DNA of 9,203 bases, taken from contig JAQCDH010000028.1 in NCBI GenBank assembly GCA_027620815.1, positions 1 through 9,203 of the forward strand, read 5' to 3'. Below the pieces are notes generated by a model. It was given only the letters and a program-made list of their open reading frames with translations. It ran no database searches and was not told the origin of the DNA. Position numbers and translations under genes: made by a program. The DNA comes from Bacillota bacterium. GTDB lineage: Bacteria; Bacillota_I; Bacilli_A; Acholeplasmatales; Acholeplasmataceae. This document shows positions 1 to 5,191 of this stretch, in pieces. Every line of letters starts with the position of its first letter. Positions within the stretch are counted from its first letter, which is position 1.

Positions 1-173
1 TTGCCGCCTTCTCCGATTTTACGATACGTATACGATTCATCTTTTACAGTAACATGATATGTGTAATGACTTACGCCACCTTTTAAACGTTCTACAATTT
101 TGACGTCATCTTCTGAGACATTTAACCCAATGGCAACACGTTCAATGACTTCGTTTTCGATACTTTTACTCAT
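1..173 (-). CDS. Choline/ethanolamine kinase-like phosphotransferase, N-terminal fragment (runs off the left edge)
   Basis: The first 57 residues are visible from an ATG at 173-171; the rest lies outside the window. The fragment contains a segment resembling the start of the choline/ethanolamine kinase and aminoglycoside-phosphotransferase fold: a Gly-Gly-Val-Ser-His-Tyr-Thr-Tyr stretch at about residues 32-39 (the family's 'GG.sN..y' ATP-binding turn), followed by a beta-strand pair ending in Tyr-Arg-Lys-Ile-Gly-Glu-Gly-Gly at 50-57. In LicA-type proteins this position is the nucleotide-binding lobe. A strong Shine-Dalgarno, AAGGAG at 186-181, lies 7 nt upstream and supports this start. The gene overlaps the end of rdgB by 8 bp, so the two are probably co-transcribed and translationally coupled. 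The catalytic Brenner-type motif is not in view, so the substrate (choline, ethanolamine or another small alcohol) cannot be told. Confidence 0.6.
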   Translation of the reverse strand, partial: MSKSIENEVIERVAIGLNVSEDDVKIVERLKGGVSHYTYHVTVKDESYTYRKIGEGG

Positions 174-750
174 ATGATTTCTCCTTTAGAAATTGTATTA
201 ATTGTTGAATTACATTCCCGCGATGCGATACATTTAATTTCTCATTAGGCTGCATGCATGAAAATGTGTTTGAATACCCTTTGGGTATGAAAATACGATC
301 ATAGCCAAACCCTTGATCGCCTTCTTCTTCAAGACTAATCTTACCTTCTACTCGTGCTTCAAAATCATACATACCTGTGTCATCCATATATGTAAGATGT
401 GTAATCATGCTTGCTTCTCTTGAAGAAATACCATCTAACTTATTTAAGATGATTTTCCGTCTTTTTTCGTCATTTTCACTAATTCTAGCTGAGTATATAC
501 CTGGATAATTGTTTAACGATGAGACTTCTAATCCAGAATCATCTGCAATGACAGGTAAATGGTATTTTTCATAAAAATAAATAGCTTTTAAGTGGGCATT
601 TTCTTGATAAGTCATCCCATTTTCCTCTACCTCATCTTGATCATTGAATGACTTTAATGAAAGAAAAGTATCGAAAAAAGATGAAAGTGCGATTTCAAAT
701 TCTTTAAGTTTTCCTAAGTTTTGAGTTGCAATGATAATTTTCTTTTCCAT
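166..750 (-). CDS. rdgB: RdgB/HAM1-family non-canonical purine NTP pyrophosphatase
   Basis: This enzyme hydrolyses dITP, ITP and XTP to the monophosphate plus pyrophosphate in the cytoplasm, keeping deaminated purines out of nucleic acids. All family signatures are present in the 194 residues, a normal length: the N-terminal T-x-N-x-x-K-x-x-E motif (T9, N11, K14, E17), E-E-N-G at 42-45 with E50-N51-A52, the D-D-S-G-L metal/substrate loop at 70-74, P-G-x-Y-S-A-R at 83-89, G-F-G-Y-D at 147-151, and S-H-R-G at 175-178. The usual Pro after GFGYD is Arg here. The ATG at 750 is the only plausible start: the next in-frame upstream codons lack a start and reach a TAA at 768-766. No Shine-Dalgarno precedes it. 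Its 3' end carries the ribosome binding site and start of the kinase-like gene downstream. It diverges from the CPBP gene. Confidence 0.95.
   Translation of the reverse strand: MEKKIIIATQNLGKLKEFEIALSSFFDTFLSLKSFNDQDEVEENGMTYQENAHLKAIYFYEKYHLPVIADDSGLEVSSLNNYPGIYSARISENDEKRRKIILNKLDGISSREASMITHLTYMDDTGMYDFEARVEGKISLEEEGDQGFGYDRIFIPKGYSNTFSCMQPNEKLNVSHRGNVIQQLIQFLKEKSYE
181..186 (-). promoter_or_regulatory. Shine-Dalgarno of the kinase-like gene, inside rdgB
   Basis: The minus strand reads AAGGAG here, 7 nt before the ATG at 173. It lies within the last codons of rdgB and fixes the start of the overlapping downstream gene. Confidence 0.75.
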
Positions 751-798
751 ATGACTAACAATATTTTATCATAATCATGAGTCAAACTATATTATGTG

Positions 799-826
799 TA
801 TAATTTTGTTATAATATGGATGGGAG
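799..826 (+). promoter_or_regulatory. Promoter region and RBS of the CPBP-GH17 unit
   Basis: Two TATAAT boxes lie in tandem at 799-804 and 810-815. The second is preceded by TG-n (807-809), giving an extended -10. No good -35 hexamer is seen 16-18 bp upstream of either. A GGGAG ribosome binding site at 822-826 stands 6 nt before the ATG at 833. Start from the upstream box would give a leader of about 22 nt. Start from the downstream box would place the RBS at the extreme 5' end of the mRNA, so the upstream box may be the main one. Confidence 0.5.
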
Positions 827-832
827 TTAACC

Positions 833-1924
833 ATGAGTCATTTAAACTTTTCAGAACTATTTAAAACTACACATGAAGAACATCATTCCAATCCTGTCAA
901 TAAAAGTCGCTTTATTTTATCAATAGGATATTATTTTTTTGTGATGTTGATAATAGCTTCTTTTATTTTTCTATTATTTGATCAACTAGGAGATACTTCA
1001 GTCCCTTCACTCAAAGAAACCATTACACCTCAAGTTGAGGTAGATCGTTTATTTGATCAATATGAAAATTTGGTTGTTGTTTTGCCTAATGCCATCATTT
1101 CAGATTTTGATAAGTATACTACATACCCATTTAATGATTCTTATTTTATGATTGTCTATCAAGACTTTGATGACTTTATTGATATTAACGGTGTTCCTAC
1201 TATACTTCCCACCTATATCGTTTCTGCCTTAGAATTAGGTACAATAGATGTGGCAACTCAGAAAACGTTGATTCCTGAAGAATTACTAGGATATGATGTG
1301 ATGGATGTAATTCACAACGATGCGTATATGACGTTTACATCATTTACAAATAGTCTTATAAACTTTATTGTTTATCTATTATTATTTCCTGTTTTGTTCT
1401 TCTTATTAAGACCATATTTAATAAAAGATATTCATGACGCTAAATCTTATCAAGCTAAATGGGTTGGACTCATCATTTCAGGATATTTATATGTACTCGC
1501 TGGAAATATATTCGCGAACGTTTTATCACAATTTGTTTATTTAGTAACTGGTAGAGAGCAATTAGAGGCTGTCAATCAAACCATTATCATGGAATCTCTT
1601 CAAGGAAATGGTGCGATCTTAATGATTGTTTCTGCAGTTATTTTAGGTCCTATTGTCGAAGAGTTAATTTTCAGAAAAGCATTTTTTGGAATCATCTCCA
1701 ATCAAAAAATTGCTGTCATCGTTTCTTCTTTAACATTTGGTCTCATTCATGTTTTAGCTGAACCTACTTTTACCGATTTACTCATCAACATCATTCCTTA
1801 TGTTGTCATGGGATTTGTATTTGGTTACATCTATACAAAACAAAACAAAAATTTATTTGTTGTGACCGTTGTACATATGCTCACAAATTTGATTTCAATT
1901 ATATCGATATTACTTATTTTTTAG
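833..1924 (+). CDS. CPBP-family intramembrane glutamic endopeptidase-like membrane protein
   Basis: This is a multi-pass membrane protein of 363 residues with the CPBP (CAAX protease and bacteriocin-processing, Abi/Rce1-like) domain in its C-terminal third. Motif 1, E-E-x-x-x-R, is E276-E277 to R281; motif 2, F-x-x-x-H, is F302 to H306; motif 3, H-x-x-x-N, is H348 to N352. All presumed catalytic residues are therefore present. Hydrophobic segments lie at about 27-48, 170-195, 211-238, 261-275, 291-308, 317-334 and 341-362. A polar, acidic stretch of about 115 residues (50-165) between the first two segments is probably outside the membrane; it is larger than in compact family members and I do not recognise it. 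Family members act in prenyl-protein maturation, bacteriocin self-immunity or membrane-protein cleavage; the substrate here is unknown. The stop codon TAG at 1922-1924 overlaps the RBS of the next gene, so the two are coupled. Confidence 0.85.
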   Translation: MSHLNFSELFKTTHEEHHSNPVNKSRFILSIGYYFFVMLIIASFIFLLFDQLGDTSVPSLKETITPQVEVDRLFDQYENLVVVLPNAIISDFDKYTTYPFNDSYFMIVYQDFDDFIDINGVPTILPTYIVSALELGTIDVATQKTLIPEELLGYDVMDVIHNDAYMTFTSFTNSLINFIVYLLLFPVLFFLLRPYLIKDIHDAKSYQAKWVGLIISGYLYVLAGNIFANVLSQFVYLVTGREQLEAVNQTIIMESLQGNGAILMIVSAVILGPIVEELIFRKAFFGIISNQKIAVIVSSLTFGLIHVLAEPTFTDLLINIIPYVVMGFVFGYIYTKQNKNLFVVTVVHMLTNLISIISILLIF

Positions 1925-1928
1925 GAGG
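1923..1928 (+). promoter_or_regulatory. Shine-Dalgarno overlapping the CPBP stop codon
   Basis: A perfect AGGAGG stands 4 nt before the ATG at 1933 and shares bases with the TAG stop of the upstream gene. Ribosomes finishing the protease would be on the start site of the glycosidase, which points to coupled expression. Confidence 0.85.
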
Positions 1929-1932
1929 CTTT

Positions 1933-2862
1933 ATGTATCATTTTCAACCAGCAATTTGCTATTCAGGATATCGAAAAGGTCAAAGTCCAAGAAAACAAAT
2001 GTATCCAACCGATCAAGACGTTTTAGAAGATCTCAAACTCTTACTAACATTTGTCAAACACATTCGCATGTATGATACTTCTTTTCATGTTAAGCAAGTT
2101 TGTAAACTCATTATCAATCATGATATTGATTTAAAAATCATGCTTGGCGTTGAACCAAAGGGTGAGTTAGATAACCCTAATTGTCATTTTGGTGGTCGTT
2201 ACTCAAAAGAAGAAATTGAACATAACAAACGTACAAATTATCAACAACTTGATGACATGATTGAATTAGCTACAACCTATAAAGACATTGTTTTTGCGGT
2301 TTCAGTAGGCAATGAAAACACTTCAGATTGGCATCCCAATTTAATGCCTGAACAAGCATTGATTGATCATGTCAATTATGTACGTCAAAACATAGAAGTT
2401 CCGATCACATTTTGTGAAGGTCAATATTTTTGGTTACAAAATAAAAAACTTGGTGAAGTCGTTGATTTTATTAGTATTCACTCTTATCCTCAGTGGCAGA
2501 GTCTTCCTTTAGATGAAGCGATTAAAAAAACAAAACAAGATATCAAAGAAGCTAAAGAAACGTTTTTTAATAAACCTGTCATTATTACTGAATTTGGTTG
2601 GGCAACACAAGCCAATCATCAAATGATTATTAGTGAAGCAACAGAAGAAAACCAAGCCATCTATTTAGATGCTGTGTATCAACATTTAAAAGAAGAGAAT
2701 ATGCTTGCTTACTTATTTGAAGCTTACGATGAAACATGGAAAGGTTCTAATAATCCCGAGGAACAAGAAAAACATTGGGGTATTTTCAATGAAGATCGAA
2801 CACCTAAAAAATGGCAAAAAGAAAAGCCCTTTTACGAGCTTTCTAATTTAAATAACGATTGA
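1933..2862 (+). CDS. Glycoside hydrolase family 17-like protein (beta-1,3-glucanase/beta-glucosidase type), cytosolic
   Basis: The 309-residue protein fits a single (beta/alpha)8 barrel of the clan A / GH17-like type related to exo-beta-1,3-glucanases. The acid/base motif V-G-N-E gives E128 at the end of one strand (S-V-G-N-E, 124-128). The nucleophile motif I-T-E-F-G-W (218-223) gives E220. The spacing of about 92 residues between the two glutamates is normal for the clan. Other barrel markers are H-S-Y-P at 183-186, the aromatic F-E-A-Y-D-E stretch at 262-267, and H-W-G-I-F at 281-285 near the C-terminus. There is no signal peptide, transmembrane segment or carbohydrate-binding module, so it should act inside the cell on imported oligosaccharide or a lipid-linked glycan (inference). 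It is expressed with the CPBP gene, and its last 31 bp overlap the convergent ankyrin gene. Family assignment rests on motifs only; another clan A family is possible. Confidence 0.75.
   Translation: MYHFQPAICYSGYRKGQSPRKQMYPTDQDVLEDLKLLLTFVKHIRMYDTSFHVKQVCKLIINHDIDLKIMLGVEPKGELDNPNCHFGGRYSKEEIEHNKRTNYQQLDDMIELATTYKDIVFAVSVGNENTSDWHPNLMPEQALIDHVNYVRQNIEVPITFCEGQYFWLQNKKLGEVVDFISIHSYPQWQSLPLDEAIKKTKQDIKEAKETFFNKPVIITEFGWATQANHQMIISEATEENQAIYLDAVYQHLKEENMLAYLFEAYDETWKGSNNPEEQEKHWGIFNEDRTPKKWQKEKPFYELSNLNND
2816..2843 (-). terminator. Intrinsic terminator of the ankyrin gene, inside the GH17-like gene
   Basis: On the minus strand GAAAGCTC (2843-2836) pairs with GGGCTTTTC (2829-2821) with one bulged T, around a 6-nt loop that holds part of the ankyrin stop codon. 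It is followed at once by five Ts (2820-2816). The stem is short and contains a G-U pair, so strength is moderate. It lies in the last codons of the oppositely oriented glycosidase gene. Confidence 0.55.
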
Positions 2863-3779
2863 AATTGATAGTGCATGATATAATCATGTGCTTTTTTTTG
2901 ATATCGATCCAATGGATCTTGATCTTTCAGTGTGACGAGTTTTAAATATGCTTTTTTATCTCGATTGAGTACTGCTAAAATTTTTTGATAATTCGCGAGA
3001 TGATTTTCGTAAGTAGGCATAAATTTATACTCATTAAAAAGATTTTTTATGTCTTGAAAATCGTGTGCTTCATCTTCTGGTGTCACTTTGTATTTATTCA
3101 TGATATCCATAAATGCAAAATGACTCAGTAATTGTTGTATGGCATCTGTATTTTGATGTCTTACTGCAATATGAAGTGGTGTATCATAATCTCTTGTAAG
3201 GCCGTTGATATCAACATCACAATCAATTAAATAAGAAATCATATCGACATTAGAAGTCATTACACCATAATGTAATAAATTGAGTCGGTCATGTGTCAAA
3301 ATAAAGACGGACTGTTGATCTTCTTCTACCAAGTATTTAAGAGCCAGTAGTTTCCCATTTAAAACTGCTTCATGAATTGGACTTTTTCCTAATAAATCCA
3401 CTTGATGGGTTGCATAATTTTCTCGTAATAATTGAATCATTTCGACATGTCCACTCATCGCAGCGATATGAAGCGGTGTTTGACCTAAGTCATTACTTTG
3501 TTTGATATTTACTTGAAGTACAATTAATTTTTTTAATAAGTCAAATCGTGCTCGGCGTATGACTTCAAAAATAATGGTTTCTCCTTGATCATCGCGTGCT
3601 GATAATCTCGCACCGCGAGAAACATAATCTGATAAAACATCATCTCGATGCGTTTGGATTGCATAAAAAAGCAGTGATTTACCACTTGCATCTTGAGCAT
3701 GTACATCACGATATCTTGATTTAATCGTATCTAATGAACACGTATTCAAATCATTAATAAGTAAAATTGGTTCAAGCAT
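2832..3779 (-). CDS. Ankyrin repeat protein (six repeats)
   Basis: This 315-residue cytoplasmic protein is built of about six ankyrin repeats with a regular 32-34 residue step. Repeat starts are near residues 33, 66, 99, 131, 165 and 198, best seen in G-Q-T-P-L-H-I-A-A (99-107), G-K-S-P-I-H-E-A-V (131-139) and Y-D-T-P-L-H-I-A-V (198-206). A non-repeat helical tail of about 85 residues, rich in Lys, Tyr and Asp, follows (231-315). Such proteins are protein-binding scaffolds; no enzyme domain is visible and the partner is unknown. I take the ATG at 3779 as start. A TTG at 3827 would add 16 residues encoded by the hup terminator stem and its T-tract and is very unlikely to be used. No Shine-Dalgarno precedes the ATG. 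The gene follows hup, outside the usual conserved order, and converges on the glycosidase gene with a 31-bp overlap. Confidence 0.88.
   Translation of the reverse strand: MLEPILLINDLNTCSLDTIKSRYRDVHAQDASGKSLLFYAIQTHRDDVLSDYVSRGARLSARDDQGETIIFEVIRRARFDLLKKLIVLQVNIKQSNDLGQTPLHIAAMSGHVEMIQLLRENYATHQVDLLGKSPIHEAVLNGKLLALKYLVEEDQQSVFILTHDRLNLLHYGVMTSNVDMISYLIDCDVDINGLTRDYDTPLHIAVRHQNTDAIQQLLSHFAFMDIMNKYKVTPEDEAHDFQDIKNLFNEYKFMPTYENHLANYQKILAVLNRDKKAYLKLVTLKDQDPLDRYQKKAHDYIMHYQFQSLFKLESS
2871..2899 (+). terminator. Intrinsic terminator of the CPBP-GH17 unit, inside the ankyrin gene
   Basis: A 9-bp stem, GTGCATGAT (2871-2879) against ATCATGTGC (2883-2891), with two G-T pairs and a 3-nt loop, is followed by eight Ts (2892-2899). 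It begins 9 nt past the TGA stop of the glycosidase and lies wholly within the 3' coding part of the convergent ankyrin gene. Confidence 0.75.
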
Positions 3780-3785
3780 AATTCT

Positions 3786-3814
3786 ATTGTATATGAAAAT
3801 AAAAAAAAAGATAA
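3786..3814 (-). promoter_or_regulatory. Putative promoter of the ankyrin gene
   Basis: The minus strand has TACAAT at 3791-3786 (5 of 6 to the -10 consensus) with a poor -35 (TTATCT, 3814-3809) at 17 bp. A start 7 nt past the -10 would fall on the A of the ATG at 3779, so the mRNA could be leaderless. The prediction is weak because any AT-rich spacer gives such boxes. Confidence 0.4.
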
Positions 3815-3844
3815 AAAAAACACACAATTTCTTGTGTGTTTTTT
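3815..3844 (-). terminator. Intrinsic terminator of hup
   Basis: A perfect 13-bp stem (3815-3827 with 3832-3844), of which the CACACAA/TTGTGTG part is the core, closes a 4-nt loop. The minus strand then continues in Ts down to about 3813. It starts 10 nt after the hup stop codon. The flanking A and T runs on both sides make it potentially active in both directions. Confidence 0.85.
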
Positions 3845-3854
3845 ACTTGATCAA

Positions 3855-4127
3855 TTATTTAACTGCTGCTTTTAATAATTTACCAGCTCTGAAAGCAGGT
3901 GTATTTTGTGCAGGTACAGTAATTGGTTGACCTGTACGAGGATTTTTACCTTGACGTGCAACACGATGTCTCACTTCAAAAGTACCAAAACCTGTAACAA
4001 CAACTTTTTCGCCTCTTTGTAAAGTTTCAGAGACAGTATTTGTTAATGCTCTTAAAACTTCTTCAGCAACTTTTTGTGTTACTTTAGCTTCGTTTGCTAA
4101 AACTGCAATGAGTTCTGTTTTGTTCAT
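3855..4127 (-). CDS. hup: HU-family DNA-binding protein
   Basis: This 90-residue protein is a full-length HU/IHF-type histone-like protein that binds and bends DNA as a dimer and compacts the nucleoid. The helical dimerisation half (1-40) is followed by the family signature G-F-G-T-F-E-V-R at 46-53 and the beta-arm G-K-N-P-R-T-G at 60-66, with the DNA-intercalating Pro at 63. The C-terminus T-P-A-F-R-A-G-K is also typical. The start is fixed by GGGAGG at 4140-4135, 7 nt upstream. It is the last gene of the conserved cmk-to-hup order and lies 74 bp after gpsA, with its own promoter and a strong terminator. It is therefore probably made from an abundant short transcript, in addition to any read-through from gpsA. 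A single gene would be expected to form homodimers. Confidence 0.98.
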   Translation of the reverse strand: MNKTELIAVLANEAKVTQKVAEEVLRALTNTVSETLQRGEKVVVTGFGTFEVRHRVARQGKNPRTGQPITVPAQNTPAFRAGKLLKAAVK

Positions 4128-4134
4128 AGAATTT

Positions 4135-4183
4135 CCTCCCTTTATTTTACCTATATTGTAGCACCATTAAGGCAAGAATGCAA
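4135..4183 (-). promoter_or_regulatory. hup promoter and ribosome binding site
   Basis: The minus strand carries TTGCAT (4183-4178), a 17-bp spacer and TACAAT (4160-4155), with transcription expected to start near 4148. The strong GGGAGG ribosome binding site is at 4140-4135. A run of ten As (4203-4194, minus strand) lies about 47-56 nt upstream of the expected start, where an UP element would be. Confidence 0.6.
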
Positions 4184-4201
4184 CATAAGAAGCTTTTTTT
4201 T

Positions 4202-5191
4202 TTAATTTTGTTCTATTTTTACGTGATGATCCAGTATTTTTTCAATAATTTCACTGATTTTTCGCTTATTAAAGATAATTTCATACGCTGTTTCGATGAT
4301 CGGTAGATGTAGTTGATGTTGTTTTCCAAACGCATACAAAGCTTGAATCGTTAAAAATCCTTCAATTGTTTGTTTTTCATGCGTTTCAATGGATTCACGT
4401 TCCATACCTTGACCAATCTTTAAACCTGCCTTGAAATTTCTTGAATGCATAGATAATCCAGTCACAATTAAATCACCTATACCGGTCAGTCCAGTCGCTG
4501 TTTCTTCTTTTCCACCAAAAGCTAAAATAATTGCTTTCATTTCATGTAAACCTTTAGTTAATAGTGCAGCTCTTGCATTTTCACCGTATTCTAAAGCTGT
4601 TAAGATACCAGAAGTCACGGCAATTGCGTTTTTACTTGCACCTGCAACTTCACTTCCAATCAGGTCATCTGACATATAAAGTCTCATGTATCGGTTATTA
4701 AATGCGAGTGCAATTTCTTTTCTACTCTCAACTGAATCTCCAGAACAAACAAGTGATGTTAAGTTTCTTTCAATCACTTCCTCAGCGTGAGAAGGTCCAG
4801 TCAAACAAAAATAATGCTTTACTTTATCTTTCATGTGTAAGTTCATATACTGACTCATCGTCATTAAATCAGGTAAAATAAATCCTTTTGATACATTAAT
4901 GAAGATCTTAGGCGTTGTTAATACGTTGTTAATATCGTGAACTAAATTTTTAAAAAACTTTGTAGGAACAGCTAAAATGATATACTCTGAGAAGTCAAGC
5001 GCTTTTGTGAGATCATCTGTTACTTTGATTCCATATGGTAATGTGACTTTAAAAAATGGATGTTGATGTTTTTCTAATAAAGCACGATGTGACGGATTGA
5101 TTTCATAAATCATCACGTCATGGCCATTATCTAAAAGAACTTGTGCAAGTGTGGCTCCCCAAGCGCCACCTCCAATGAAACTAAATGTCAT
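4202..5191 (-). CDS. gpsA: NAD(P)H-dependent glycerol-3-phosphate dehydrogenase
   Basis: GpsA reduces dihydroxyacetone phosphate to sn-glycerol 3-phosphate in the cytosol, the entry point for phospholipid and glycolipid synthesis. The 329 residues are the usual length. The Rossmann motif G-G-G-A-W-G is at 7-12, N-V-S-K-G with conserved K102 at 99-103, and T-G-P-S at 131-134. The catalytic lysine is K187 in A-G-A-S-K-N, and G-L-T-G-I-G-D lies at 234-240 with S-R-N at 250-252 for phosphate binding. The start ATG overlaps the end of der by 11 bp, and a GAAGG ribosome binding site (5202-5198) lies within der. No intrinsic terminator follows; a run of ten As adjoins the stop codon, so some transcripts may continue into hup. 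It is the last member of the overlapping cmk-rpsA-der-gpsA unit. Confidence 0.97.
   Translation of the reverse strand: MTFSFIGGGAWGATLAQVLLDNGHDVMIYEINPSHRALLEKHQHPFFKVTLPYGIKVTDDLTKALDFSEYIILAVPTKFFKNLVHDINNVLTTPKIFINVSKGFILPDLMTMSQYMNLHMKDKVKHYFCLTGPSHAEEVIERNLTSLVCSGDSVESRKEIALAFNNRYMRLYMSDDLIGSEVAGASKNAIAVTSGILTALEYGENARAALLTKGLHEMKAIILAFGGKEETATGLTGIGDLIVTGLSMHSRNFKAGLKIGQGMERESIETHEKQTIEGFLTIQALYAFGKQHQLHLPIIETAYEIIFNKRKISEIIEKILDHHVKIEQN

Noticed and set aside
3780..3827. A 16-residue hydrophobic N-terminal extension of the ankyrin protein (TTG start at 3827) that looks like a signal peptide
   Set aside because: It is the translation of the hup terminator stem and its T-tract; the T-rich DNA gives Phe/Ile by chance. 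The start is a rare codon without an RBS. The ATG at 3779 is preferred.
4141..4201. Terminator between gpsA and hup
   Set aside because: No stem followed by Ts is found on the minus strand; the homopolymer there is As in the sense direction and belongs upstream of the hup promoter.
4431..4679. 82-codon plus-strand open frame opposite gpsA
   Set aside because: It lies wholly opposite a well-conserved gene, has low-complexity Ser/Ala/Pro/Ile composition typical of an antisense frame, and has no recognisable domain.
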